A DNA stretch of 53,847 nt from Hyphomicrobiales bacterium. Lineage in GTDB: Bacteria; Pseudomonadota; Alphaproteobacteria; Rhizobiales; Beijerinckiaceae. The notes under the pieces are model-generated. The model was given only the letters and a program-made list of their open reading frames with translations. It was not told the DNA's origin and did no database searches. The stretch covers positions 1 to 53,847 of the forward strand of contig JANXTB010000066.1 of NCBI GenBank assembly GCA_025356415.1, in the 5' to 3' direction. The position numbers and the translations under genes are program-made. Shown here in pieces: positions 25,243 to 33,393 of the stretch (position 1 is its first letter; every line of letters starts with the position of its first letter).

Positions 25243-26259
25243 CTACTTCTTCTCCAGCTTCGCAAAGTTCGCCGCGATGCGTTGCAGCAGATAATCCATC
25301 GCGGTGATCGGCTCATATTTCTTTTTTGGTCCCTGCACGATCGCGTCGCGGTTGGCCTGGGCGAAGAAGGCGATGGAATAGCGCGGGCCCTGGTACTCGT
25401 CGGGCTTGGGCATGCGCACGCGGTGCAGCGTCGACTGCAGTTCGTCATCGCTCCAGCGCATCAGCATGTCGCCGATGTTGCAGGTGATGGCGCCCGCCGT
25501 CGGGGGAACCGGAGTCCATTCCTGCGACGAAGATTCCTTGCCGGGGCAAACTTGCAGACCGCCCTGCCCCGCGCGCTGATGCAGCAACGTCAGGCAATCG
25601 TAATCGGTATGCGCGCCGGCGCGCCACAGGTCGAAGTCCGCGGGCTTGGCGTCTTCCATCGGCAAGTAATGCAACAGCCGCAGCGTGCTTTGATATTCCG
25701 GCGACGTGGGATCGTGACGCTCGGTGAAGAACGCGTCGTCGAAGCCCATCTTCAGCGCGAAGCAGGACAACACCTGCATGGCGACCGCCCAGTTCTTGCT
25801 TTCGAACTCTCCCATGAGGCGCACGAAATCCGCGCATTCCTCTTCTGTGGGATAAAGGCCCGCCATGCGCGGCTTGGTGATCTGGTAGCTTTCCTTGCGG
25901 TCTGCCGTTCCCGTCGAGGGACGCACCTGCGCCATGAATTCCCAACCGGAATTCGTGCCCTTGAGCATAGGGTACTTGGCCTTGATCTCGTTGGGCATGG
26001 CGAAAAATTTCGCGGCCATTTCGAAAGCCGCGTCGACCTCCGCCTGCGGAATGCCGTGGTTGATCAGCTGGAAGAAACCGGAATCGGTGGAAGCTTCCCA
26101 GAGCTGGTCGGCGATCTCCTGCTTGCGCGCAGCGAAATTCGTGAGGTCGATCTGCTTGATCGTGCGCACGACTTCATGCCCTGCGCCCCCGAACGTGGTT
26201 TCTTTCTTCAGCTCCGCCAGTGCGAAATCGTCGGCGGTCCTCGTCTGTGTCGTATTCAT
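25243..26259 (-). CDS. 2-oxoglutarate/Fe(II)-dependent oxygenase, isopenicillin N synthase-like (copy 3)
   Basis: A 338-residue enzyme. After about 30 extra N-terminal residues the DIOX_N domain starts (IKQIDLTNF, SGFFQLINHGIP). Iron ligands are His217, Asp219 (GAHTDYDC) and His279, and Arg293-x-Ser295 binds 2-oxoglutarate. GGAG lies 6 bases before the ATG at 26259. It is flanked by palindromic repeats on both sides, and no other gene shares its transcript with certainty. It probably belongs to the same catabolic programme because it lies between the two transporter operons. The substrate is unknown. Confidence 0.85.
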   Translation of the reverse strand: MNTTQTRTADDFALAELKKETTFGGAGHEVVRTIKQIDLTNFAARKQEIADQLWEASTDSGFFQLINHGIPQAEVDAAFEMAAKFFAMPNEIKAKYPMLKGTNSGWEFMAQVRPSTGTADRKESYQITKPRMAGLYPTEEECADFVRLMGEFESKNWAVAMQVLSCFALKMGFDDAFFTERHDPTSPEYQSTLRLLHYLPMEDAKPADFDLWRAGAHTDYDCLTLLHQRAGQGGLQVCPGKESSSQEWTPVPPTAGAITCNIGDMLMRWSDDELQSTLHRVRMPKPDEYQGPRYSIAFFAQANRDAIVQGPKKKYEPITAMDYLLQRIAANFAKLEKK

Positions 26260-26290
26260 GTTGGTCTCCGTTTCAGGGTCAAACGTGTTT

Positions 26291-26373
26291 CGTCATTGCG
26301 AGCGAAGCGAAGCAATCCATCTAAATGTCTGCCGAAGATGGATTGCCGCGTCGCTGCGCTCCTCGCAATGACG
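26291..26373. repeat. REP-like element, full copy
   Basis: It runs from CGTCATTGCGAGCGAAGCG to GCTCCTCGCAATGACG, palindromic overall, upstream of oxygenase copy 3. The left arm is a shorter variant. Confidence 0.9.
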
Positions 26374-26483
26374 GTGCATGATTTGAAAGGAGCAATGACC
26401 GACGCGCGCGGCGTTGACTGCTTCTACTCCTGATGCATGGTCGCCTTCTTGGGCGGGCCGCCCTGTTTTGCCCTGCTCTCTCC

Positions 26484-27857
26484 TTAAGCCGATGCAATGC
26501 GCGCGATGCGCGCTGTCACGCGCGCGGCGTCGGCCGCGAGCTGTTCCATGTCGAGCCACGGCAGCTTGCCGTCCCGCACGATCTCGCGGCCCTTCACGAA
26601 GGAATGACGCACGTTCGCGTCGCCCGCCGAAATGATGGGCCCCACCAGCGGATCGAGCTGGCCGAGATAACGCGGCGCGCTGAGATCGTAGAGAACGATG
26701 TCAGCCGACTTGCCGACTTCAATCGTGCCCACCGTGTCGAGCCCGAGAATTTTGGCGCCGCCCGCCGTCGCCCATTCGAGCGCGGTTTCGGGCTTTAGCG
26801 CACCGACGCCCTTCGAGGCGCGATGCACGGAGATAGCCGTGTACAGCGCCGAGATCATGTCGGCGGCTTCATTGGCCGCCGCGCCATCGACCGCGAGCGA
26901 AACATTGCCGCCGAGTTTTGAGAGCATGTCGGCGGGCGCAATGCCCGAGCCCAGCCGCGCATTGGCCTGGGGGCAATGCGCCATGCCGGCGCCTGTTTCG
27001 TACAAGACGCGCACTTCGCTCTCGTCGCAGGTGACGAGATGCGCGAACCAGACGTCTGGCCCGAGCCATTCATATTGCGAGATCCAGTGGATCGGCCGCA
27101 TGCCGTATTTCGACATGGTGTAATCGTCGTAATCGGTCGATTCCGACAGATGCGAATGCAGCCGCAGGCCCAGCGCGCGCGACGCACGAGCCAGATCGCG
27201 CAACTCTTCGGGCTCGAGCGAGAAGGTCGGCGTCGTCGGCGCAACCACAACGCGGCGCATCGAGTCTGCTGACGGATCATGAAAGCGCTTCGCCGTCGCC
27301 GTCACCGAGTCGATCATCTCGTCGAGAGTCTCGGTCGGCAGCGGGATCGTGTTGTCCTCGTCGAAGTTGCGGCCCTTGGTGGCGCCGCCGCGGCAGAGCG
27401 CGAAACGCACGCCGAATTTGTCCGCCGTGTCGAACAGCACTTCCGCCGGATCGAAATCATAGGATTTCGAAAAGATGTAATGATGATCGGCGATGGTGGT
27501 GGCGCCCGACAGCGCGAGTTCCGCCATGCCGATGGTCGCCGACACGCGCAGCGCCTCTTCGTCGAGCTTGTCCCAATAGGTATAGGGCACGAGCCGCAAC
27601 CACTTTGCGAGACTCTCGTTGAGTCCCGCGGGCACGGCTTTCAGCACGCTCTGGAACAAATGATGATGCGTGTTGACGAGGCCCGGCGTGACGACGCAGC
27701 CCTTGGCGTCGACGATCTTTTCACCCGACAGCGGCGTCAATGCGCCGATCTCGGTGATCATGCCATTCACGACACGAACATCGCCCTGCGCGCGCGCGGC
27801 ATCGCCTTTGCGGCCCGTCAGAATGCCCTTGGCGCCCGTGATGAGGAAGCTCGTCAT
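26484..27857 (-). CDS. Amidohydrolase, 8-oxoguanine deaminase/AtzA-like
   Basis: A 457-residue enzyme of amidohydrolase subtype III. Metal and catalytic residues are complete: His64/His66 (NTHHHLFQ), HSHLSE at 234-239, His273 (FAHLV) and Asp324 (AVDGAA). It resembles the 8-oxoguanine deaminase at 13776 in the first metal loop and in the long insert after it, but the RAHPAAIN stretch of true 8-oxoguanine deaminases is replaced (KAVPAGLNESL), so a different ring compound (for example an oxidised pterin, isoguanine or hydroxypyrimidine) is likely. Its ATG overlaps the stop of the permease gene, tying it to the NMT1/THI5-type importer, whose cargo it probably deaminates. Confidence 0.82.
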   Translation of the reverse strand: MTSFLITGAKGILTGRKGDAARAQGDVRVVNGMITEIGALTPLSGEKIVDAKGCVVTPGLVNTHHHLFQSVLKAVPAGLNESLAKWLRLVPYTYWDKLDEEALRVSATIGMAELALSGATTIADHHYIFSKSYDFDPAEVLFDTADKFGVRFALCRGGATKGRNFDEDNTIPLPTETLDEMIDSVTATAKRFHDPSADSMRRVVVAPTTPTFSLEPEELRDLARASRALGLRLHSHLSESTDYDDYTMSKYGMRPIHWISQYEWLGPDVWFAHLVTCDESEVRVLYETGAGMAHCPQANARLGSGIAPADMLSKLGGNVSLAVDGAAANEAADMISALYTAISVHRASKGVGALKPETALEWATAGGAKILGLDTVGTIEVGKSADIVLYDLSAPRYLGQLDPLVGPIISAGDANVRHSFVKGREIVRDGKLPWLDMEQLAADAARVTARIARIASA

Positions 27858-28687
27858 TTCGGCAGGCTCCAGGGAAAGAAGATTTTTTGCGTCAAAGCGA
27901 CAAGTTGGAACAGCCCGAGGGACATGACCATGAGGATGCCAAGACCAGCCCAGGCTTCCGGCAATTTGAAGAGCGATGTCGAGAACTGGATGTAATAACC
28001 AATGCCCTTTTCCGCCGCGACGAATTCAGCGACGACCGCGCCGATGACCGAGAGAGTGATGGAAATTTTCAGCGCGGAGAAAATGTAGGGGATCGCATAG
28101 GGAATGCGGATCTGCGTGAATTCGCGATGAATCGGCGCGCGAAGCGAGCGTGAAAGCTCGACGAGTTCGGGCGGCGTCGCCATCAGGCCCGTTGTCGTAG
28201 ATACGACCAGCGGGAAAAAGGCGATGAGGCACGTGATCACGACACGCGGCGCGTCTTCGGCGCCGAGCACGACGATGATGATCGGCGCGATGGCGACGAC
28301 CGGCGTCGACTGGATGACGACCAGCAGCGGATAAAGACAGGCCGACAGGGTTTCGGATTTCGTCAGGCCGATGGCGATGGGCAGCGCGATGGCGATGGAA
28401 ATTGCATAGCCCATCAGCGCGACGCGCAACGTCGCCCACACATGCTCCACCCAGCGGCCGAAGGGGATCGAGTCGAAACCACCGGCGATGCGGCTCGGCG
28501 CCGGCAGCACGTAGGAGGGAATGTGGAACACGCGCGTCGCCAGCTCCCACACCACGAGGATGGCGAGGAAAGTCAAGGCAGGCAGAAGCACGAGCCGGAG
28601 ACGTCCGGCCGGCAAACGCGCCATCAATGCGCGCATCTTAGGCCGCGCGCTTGAGAAGGAGGCTGCGAAGCTGTCCAGAGAAGTCAT
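27854..28687 (-). CDS. ABC transporter permease, SsuC/TauC-type
   Basis: A 277-residue membrane protein with about six spans and the binding-protein-dependent transport domain. The EAA-like loop reads ELSRSLRAPIHREFTQIRIPYAIPYIFSALKIS (in pieces: ELSRSLRAP, REFTQIRIPYAIPYIF). The family serves sulfonate, pyrimidine and thiamine-precursor uptake. Two starts are possible: 28687, with AAGG 6 bases upstream and a 50-base overlap with the ATPase gene, or 28636, one base after the ATPase stop. I used the longer form because it has the better ribosome site. The gene partners the ATPase at 28638 and binding protein at 29416. Confidence 0.88.
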   Translation of the reverse strand: MTSLDSFAASFSSARPKMRALMARLPAGRLRLVLLPALTFLAILVVWELATRVFHIPSYVLPAPSRIAGGFDSIPFGRWVEHVWATLRVALMGYAISIAIALPIAIGLTKSETLSACLYPLLVVIQSTPVVAIAPIIIVVLGAEDAPRVVITCLIAFFPLVVSTTTGLMATPPELVELSRSLRAPIHREFTQIRIPYAIPYIFSALKISITLSVIGAVVAEFVAAEKGIGYYIQFSTSLFKLPEAWAGLGILMVMSLGLFQLVALTQKIFFPWSLPK

Positions 28688-29414
28688 GCATCACCTTGGA
28701 GCTTGTCGTTTCAATGCTGCGCGGGCGTTCGATCGGCACCTGCAAATCGCAGAGCACCGAGCCGGGGCGCCCGGTCATCACCAGCACACGGTCGGCGAGC
28801 AGAACGGCCTCGTTGATCGAATGCGTAATGAACAGCACGGTTTTCGGAGACGCCTGCCAAATGCGCAGAAGTTCGAAGCCCATCTCCTCGCGCGTCAATG
28901 CGTCGAGCGCCGAGAAAGGCTCGTCCATCAGCAATATGTCGGGATTGAGCAGCAGCGCGCGGGCGATGCCAACGCGTTGCTGCATGCCGCCCGACAATTC
29001 AGCCGGCATGCGTTTTTCAAAACCCTCGAGGCCAACCATCTTGAGCATTTCGCGCGCGGACGCGCGATGCTCGTGGTTCACCTTTCCGGTCTTGTGCTTG
29101 ATCGGGAAGACGACATTGTCCTCGACATTCGCCCAGGGCAGCAGCGTCGGTTTTTGAAACACAATGCCGATATCGTCACGCGGTTCGGTGACGGGGAGGC
29201 CGAATACATCGACGCTCCCCGAGGTCGGCGCCAGTAGCCCCGCGATGCAGCGCAGCAATGTGGATTTGCCGCAGCCCGAAGGCCCCAGCACCGCCACGAA
29301 CTCGTGCCGCTTCACCGCGAAATTCACATCGCGCAAGGCTTCGACGGACCCCGAGTCAGTTTTGAAAATCTGCCCGAGTCCCTTGAAGGCGATCGCGTCT
29401 GGCGCCTCTCTCAT
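28638..29414 (-). CDS. ABC transporter ATP-binding protein, SsuB/TauB-type
   Basis: A 258-residue ATPase with Walker A GPSGCGKST, signature LSGGMQQRVGIARALL, Walker B ILLMDEPFSALD and the switch His in FITHSINEA. It powers the importer formed by the neighbouring permease and NMT1-like binding protein. The ATG follows the binding-protein stop with a single base between, so the two are cotranslated. Confidence 0.92.
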   Translation of the reverse strand: MREAPDAIAFKGLGQIFKTDSGSVEALRDVNFAVKRHEFVAVLGPSGCGKSTLLRCIAGLLAPTSGSVDVFGLPVTEPRDDIGIVFQKPTLLPWANVEDNVVFPIKHKTGKVNHEHRASAREMLKMVGLEGFEKRMPAELSGGMQQRVGIARALLLNPDILLMDEPFSALDALTREEMGFELLRIWQASPKTVLFITHSINEAVLLADRVLVMTGRPGSVLCDLQVPIERPRSIETTSSKVMHDFSGQLRSLLLKRAA

Positions 29415-29415
29415 G

Positions 29416-30420
29416 TTACTTCACCGGCACGAAGCGGCGATCCACAACGCTCTCAGGGTCCAGCGAGGCCGGATCGAGCTTCAGGGACTGCGCGGTCCGC
29501 TTCCACGATTCAGCCAGACGGCCCTTTTCGAACACGCCCAGACCATCCTTGGCGGTGACCTCGTTGACCGCGAGCAACATGGCGTCGTTGATCGAACCCT
29601 CGACGTCTTCCGCCTTCAGTTCCGGCACGACCGAGCGCACGGCCTCGACCGAATCCTTGCGGTTGGCGTTGGTGTATTCGATCGACTTCTTGAACGCGCC
29701 GATGAAGCGCTTGGCGACATCGGGACGCTCCTTCAGGAATTTTTCCGACGCGACGAGCGTCGCCGAATACATGTCGAGACCGGCGGCTTCCCACGGCAGG
29801 ACGATGATGTCCTTGCCCGCGGCCTTCGCCTGGTTGGTGTAGCGGGTGACGTCGGTCATCCACGCGATGATGACGTCGCTGTTGCCGGTCATCAGCATGG
29901 GGCCGAGCGCGCCGGGATCGGCCTTTGTCAGCTTGATGTCTTCTTCGGTCAGGCCGATATCGCTGAGCATCAGCGGCAGGAAGACGTTGGACGAGGTGAA
30001 CGGCGACGTCGCGACGCGCTTGCCTTTCACATCCTTGATGGCCGTCATGCCGTTGCCCTTCAGCGTGAAGAAGGCATGCGGACCCTTGTTGAAGATCGAC
30101 ATGACGGCGACGACCGGCACTTTCTCCTTGGCGCGCGCGGCGAGCAGCGCCTCGATGCCGGCGGAGCCGATGTCGGACGAGCCGGTGGCGATGCGGGTGA
30201 TCGCCTCCGTCGAGCCGCGACCCGACGCGATGGAGACGTCAAGCCCGGCGTCCTTGCAGAAGCCCTTGGCGACGCAGACGTAAATCGGCGCCTTGTCGCC
30301 GCCGGGCAACCAATCGAGCTGGTAAATCACCTTGTCGGCGGCGAGTGCGGGCGCGCTTGCCGCAAGAAGCGCAATGGCCGCGCCGCGCAGGGAACGAAGA
30401 AAAGACGATGAATTTGTCAT
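29416..30420 (-). CDS. ABC transporter substrate-binding protein, NMT1/THI5-like
   Basis: A 334-residue periplasmic protein. From the ATG at 30420 (AGGAG 10 bases upstream) it has a signal peptide (hydrophobic 11-24, cleavage after APALA). The mature start VIYQLDWLPGGDKAPIYVCVAKGFCKD is typical of NMT1/THI5-type binding proteins, which carry pyrimidine-like compounds (thiamine pyrimidine precursors, uracil degradation substrates), riboflavin or sulfonates. It is the first gene of the operon binding protein-ATPase-permease-amidohydrolase and lies behind a sigma54-type promoter. The ligand is likely an N-heterocycle, given the cotranscribed deaminase. Confidence 0.88.
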   Translation of the reverse strand: MTNSSSFLRSLRGAAIALLAASAPALAADKVIYQLDWLPGGDKAPIYVCVAKGFCKDAGLDVSIASGRGSTEAITRIATGSSDIGSAGIEALLAARAKEKVPVVAVMSIFNKGPHAFFTLKGNGMTAIKDVKGKRVATSPFTSSNVFLPLMLSDIGLTEEDIKLTKADPGALGPMLMTGNSDVIIAWMTDVTRYTNQAKAAGKDIIVLPWEAAGLDMYSATLVASEKFLKERPDVAKRFIGAFKKSIEYTNANRKDSVEAVRSVVPELKAEDVEGSINDAMLLAVNEVTAKDGLGVFEKGRLAESWKRTAQSLKLDPASLDPESVVDRRFVPVK

Positions 30421-30611
30421 GAATGGAACACTCCTCGGCGCATCGCATAGCGAAGCGACGACCGTGCGCAGAAGACGCACGGCCGTGTTGGGGCTGGACT
30501 TGGTCTGAAGGCGTGACGAAGCGGACACGAACACGCTCCCTTTAAGGACCGGTTGGGACGAGCAATGCCCCGGGCTGAACCCTGGCCGCTTCTACTCGCG
30601 TAATGTTGGAA

Positions 30612-30626
30612 GCAATGGGCGTGCCA
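30612..30626 (-). promoter_or_regulatory. Sigma54 (RpoN) -24/-12 promoter for the NMT1-type importer operon
   Basis: On the minus strand the sequence is TGGCACGCCCATTGC, an exact match to TGGCACG-N4-TTGC. Transcription would start near 30600 and leave a leader of about 180 bases before the ATG at 30420. It is in a non-coding gap and is not part of the neighbouring REP-like element. Confidence 0.75.
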
Positions 30627-30654
30627 AACGGGGTGGTGGCGAAACTCGCCCCCT

Positions 30655-30736
30655 CGTCATTGCGAGGTGCGAAGCGACGCGGCAATCCATCTGACGGTTG
30701 CCAAAGATGGATTGCTTCGCTGCGCTCGCAATGACG
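30655..30736. repeat. REP-like element, full copy
   Basis: It runs from CGTCATTGCGAGGTGCGAAG to CGCTCGCAATGACG, palindromic, between the sigma54-type promoter and the PHB depolymerase 3' end. Confidence 0.9.
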
Positions 30737-30784
30737 ATGCTGAAAGATGGCGCCAATGAAAGCGGCGCCCTGCGCGCGAAAACG

Positions 30785-31999
30785 TCAGATGCTGGAAATG
30801 ATGTGGTTGCGGACCACCGGATAGATCTGCCCATCCCACTTGCGGCCATTGAACACGCCGTAATGGCCGACTCCGGGCTGCATGTGGTGGGATTTCATAT
30901 ATGGGCGCAGGTTTGCGCAGAGGTCCTGCGCGACGAGCGTCTGGCCGACGGCGCAGATATCGTCCTTTTCGCCCTCGACGGTCAGCAGGAAGGTCCTGCG
31001 GATCGCCGCCGGGTCCACGAGCTCGCCCTTGAACATCATCTCACCTTGCGGCAGCTTTGCCGACTGGAAGACATCGCGGATCGTCTCCAGGTAGAAATCC
31101 CCCGGCAGATCCATGATGGCGAAATATTCCTCATAGAAGGTGCGGATGGCGTTCGCCTTGTCGTGCTCGCCCTTGACGCGATGGTTGAACATGTCGCGGA
31201 AGGACTTCGCGTGGCGCTGCGCGTTCATGCTCAGGAAGGCGGCCAGCTGGATGAAGCCCGGGTAGACGCGCCGGCCCTCGCCGCGCTTTCCGGGCGGCAC
31301 CTTGGCGATCATCTTTTTCTCAAACCAGTCGAAGGGCTTGTCGTTGGCGAGATCGTTCACCTTGGTGGGCGATATGCGCACGTCGATCGGCCCCGCCATC
31401 AACGTGAGGCTCGCGGGCTGGTCAGGATCCTTGCGCGCGGCCATGATCGAAACCGCGGCGAGCGCCGACACTGTCGGCTGACACACGGCGACGATATGTG
31501 ACTGCGGCCCAAGCGCATGTGCGAAGTCGATGATGTATTGCGTGAAGTCCTCGAGCCCGAAGACGCCGGCGTCCACCGGAATGTCGCGCGCGTTCTTCCA
31601 GTCCGTTACGTAGACATCGAAATCGCGCAGCATGGTGATGATGGTGCCACGCAGCAGCGTCGCGAAATGGCCCGACATCGGCGCGATAACCAGCACTTTC
31701 GGCTCGATCTTGGCGCCCGCCTTGCGGAATCGGGTGAGCGAGCCGAACGGCATGTCGAGCACGACTTCCTCATGCACGGGCGTCTCGATGCCGTTGATGG
31801 CGACGTGGGTGATGTCGAAATCGGGCCGGATGTGGGTGAAGCCGGCGAGCGCCGAGACCTCGTAGAACGCCGCCATGTTTTGCAAGGGCGAGGCGAAATC
31901 GCCCAATTTCCAGTCACAGAGAACCCGCCGCATCTCGGTGGCGAGGTCGCGGAGCGGATCGTGAACGTCCGCGAATGCCTGATAAGTTGAGTAAATCAT
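30785..31999 (-). CDS. phaZ: Intracellular polyhydroxybutyrate depolymerase
   Basis: A 404-residue enzyme of the intracellular PHB depolymerase family (TIGR01849 type). The nucleophile is Cys173 in VAVCQPTVSAL rather than a Ser, as usual for these enzymes. The acid (EGEKDDICAVGQT) and the His (PGVGHYGVFNGRKW) complete an alpha/beta-hydrolase triad. The start at 31999 gives the typical MIYSTYQAFAD N-terminus. It mobilises stored PHB granules in the cytoplasm. It stands alone, divergent from the GST gene, with a REP-like element beyond its 3' end. Confidence 0.92.
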   Translation of the reverse strand: MIYSTYQAFADVHDPLRDLATEMRRVLCDWKLGDFASPLQNMAAFYEVSALAGFTHIRPDFDITHVAINGIETPVHEEVVLDMPFGSLTRFRKAGAKIEPKVLVIAPMSGHFATLLRGTIITMLRDFDVYVTDWKNARDIPVDAGVFGLEDFTQYIIDFAHALGPQSHIVAVCQPTVSALAAVSIMAARKDPDQPASLTLMAGPIDVRISPTKVNDLANDKPFDWFEKKMIAKVPPGKRGEGRRVYPGFIQLAAFLSMNAQRHAKSFRDMFNHRVKGEHDKANAIRTFYEEYFAIMDLPGDFYLETIRDVFQSAKLPQGEMMFKGELVDPAAIRRTFLLTVEGEKDDICAVGQTLVAQDLCANLRPYMKSHHMQPGVGHYGVFNGRKWDGQIYPVVRNHIISSI

Positions 32000-32103
32000 T
32001 CCCACCGGCCAAATCCCTGCACCGCAAAACAATAAAGCAACGCCTGTGCCACTGGCACGACGGTTGCTATTACCATGGGAGGAATCCAACCAGCAGGCCC
32101 GAT

Positions 32104-32757
32104 ATGGCGACCGCGACCCTGTCTTTGAGCAGCAAGAACTACTCCTCGTGGTCATTCCGGGCCTGGCTGATCGCCCGCATGTCGGGGGTCAAATTCAAGG
32201 AAGTCATTGTTCCGCCTGACGATACGGCGGCGCGCGCGGAAATCCTGCTGCTCTCGCCTTCCGTTCTCGTCCCCTGCCTCACCTATGATGGCATCCGCGT
32301 GTGGGACACGATGGCTATCGGAGAATTCCTCAACGAGATCGCACCGAAAGCGGGCCTATTGCCTAAGGGTCGGGCAGAACGGGCGCATTGCCGCTCGATT
32401 TGCGGCGAAATGCATTCGGGATTCGTCTCGCTGCGCGCGGCGCTGCCGATGAATATCAAGGGTGAATTCAAGGATTTCAAAATCTGGTCGAAGGCGCAGT
32501 CCGACATCGACCGCATCACCACGATCTGGCGCGAATGCCTCGGCGCCTATGGCGGCCCCTGGCTTTTTGGCAAATTCTCGATCGCAGACGCCATGTATGC
32601 GCCCGTGGCCACCCGCTTTCTGACCTATGACGTGAAGCTCGATCCGGTTTGCGCGGCCTACGCCACGCGCATTCTGGCGCACCCGTTCGTGCTGGAATGG
32701 ATCGAGGCCGCCAAGCTCGAGAAGGAAGAAATCGAGGAACTCGAGGTCGAATTTTAG
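32104..32757 (+). CDS. Glutathione S-transferase family protein
   Basis: A 217-residue protein with an N-terminal thioredoxin-like domain (SSKNYSSWSFRAWLIARMSG, where Ser in the SxxS turn replaces Cys/Tyr as possible thiol-activating residue; VPCL is the cis-Pro motif) and a C-terminal helical domain with FSIADAMYAPVATRF, the N-capping box. It probably conjugates or reduces small electrophiles with glutathione; the substrate is unknown. The ATG at 32104 follows only a weak ribosome site. A cupin gene follows after 17 bases, so the two are likely cotranscribed. Confidence 0.85.
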   Translation: MATATLSLSSKNYSSWSFRAWLIARMSGVKFKEVIVPPDDTAARAEILLLSPSVLVPCLTYDGIRVWDTMAIGEFLNEIAPKAGLLPKGRAERAHCRSICGEMHSGFVSLRAALPMNIKGEFKDFKIWSKAQSDIDRITTIWRECLGAYGGPWLFGKFSIADAMYAPVATRFLTYDVKLDPVCAAYATRILAHPFVLEWIEAAKLEKEEIEELEVEF

Positions 32758-32774
32758 CCGATGGGGATTGCGAC

Positions 32775-33200
32775 ATGCTGGACAAAGCCGCGACCAAATT
32801 CACCCATGTAAAACCCGGCGATACCGAATGGCGCGGCGAAGGCCTGCGCGATTTCTTTGTCTACAAGGACCTCGGCATCAAGGATGCGACGCACGGCAAG
32901 GTCATCGCACATCTGGTGAAGGCCAATCTGCCGCCCGAGAAAGGCACCGGCTGGCATATTCATGTCGCCGATTTCCAGATCGTCTATATGACCAAGGGCT
33001 GGGCGAAATTCATCTACGACGGCGAGCAGGTTCTGGTCGAGGCCGGTGACTGCGTGCACCAGCGGCCGGGCATCGTGCATTACCTCTATGATTACTCGCC
33101 CGACATGGAATATCTCGAGATCGTCTCTCCCGCCGATTTCGGCACGGAGGATGTCTCAGGCCCGGGCTTCGACCCGCCCACGCCTGCCGCCTGGGCCTGA
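32775..33200 (+). CDS. Cupin-domain protein
   Basis: A 141-residue single-domain cupin. Motif 1 is GWHIHVADFQIVYMTKGWAK (two His and a Gln in place of Glu), motif 2 is GDCVHQRPGIVHYLYDYS with a His that can bind metal. A small metal-binding enzyme or sensor is likely; relatives include dioxygenase-like and anti-sigma ChrR-like cupins. GGGGAT lies upstream. It follows the GST gene by 17 bases, which suggests a joint role in detoxification. Confidence 0.8.
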   Translation: MLDKAATKFTHVKPGDTEWRGEGLRDFFVYKDLGIKDATHGKVIAHLVKANLPPEKGTGWHIHVADFQIVYMTKGWAKFIYDGEQVLVEAGDCVHQRPGIVHYLYDYSPDMEYLEIVSPADFGTEDVSGPGFDPPTPAAWA

Positions 33201-33256
33201 GGCTCGTCGTTGTGAGGAGCGCAGCTAGGGGTGCGAGTCGTGAGACCTTTCAGCAT

Positions 33257-33338
33257 CGTCATTGCGAGGAGCGCAGCGACGCGGCAATCCATCTGCCGGT
33301 TGCCTTAGATGGATTGCTTCGCTTCGCTCGCAATGACG
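33257..33338. repeat. REP-like element, full copy
   Basis: It runs from CGTCATTGCGAGGAGCGCAG to CGCTCGCAATGACG. A degenerate left arm (CGTCGTTGTGAGGAGCGCAG) lies just before it at 33206. Confidence 0.9.
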
Positions 33339-33393
33339 GTTGAAACGTTTCGCGTGCGTCCGCATCATTACGCGAGACGAATCGGAGGCTCCC

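Larger units (their letters stand above)
30421..30784. other. Intergenic region with promoter and repeat
   Basis: This 364-base gap has no convincing gene. It holds the leader of the NMT1-like binding protein gene, the sigma54-type promoter at 30612-30626 and a full REP-like element at 30655-30736. The leader of about 180 bases also contains a GCGTC/GTGCG-rich stretch (30440-30500) that can fold, but I see no known riboswitch in it. Confidence 0.6.

Noticed and set aside
26365-26379. Possible fourth RpoN-type site on the minus strand before oxygenase copy 3
   Set aside because: The -12 half (TTGC) is supplied by the end of a REP-like element, and the essential GG of the -24 box is TG, so the match is probably accidental.
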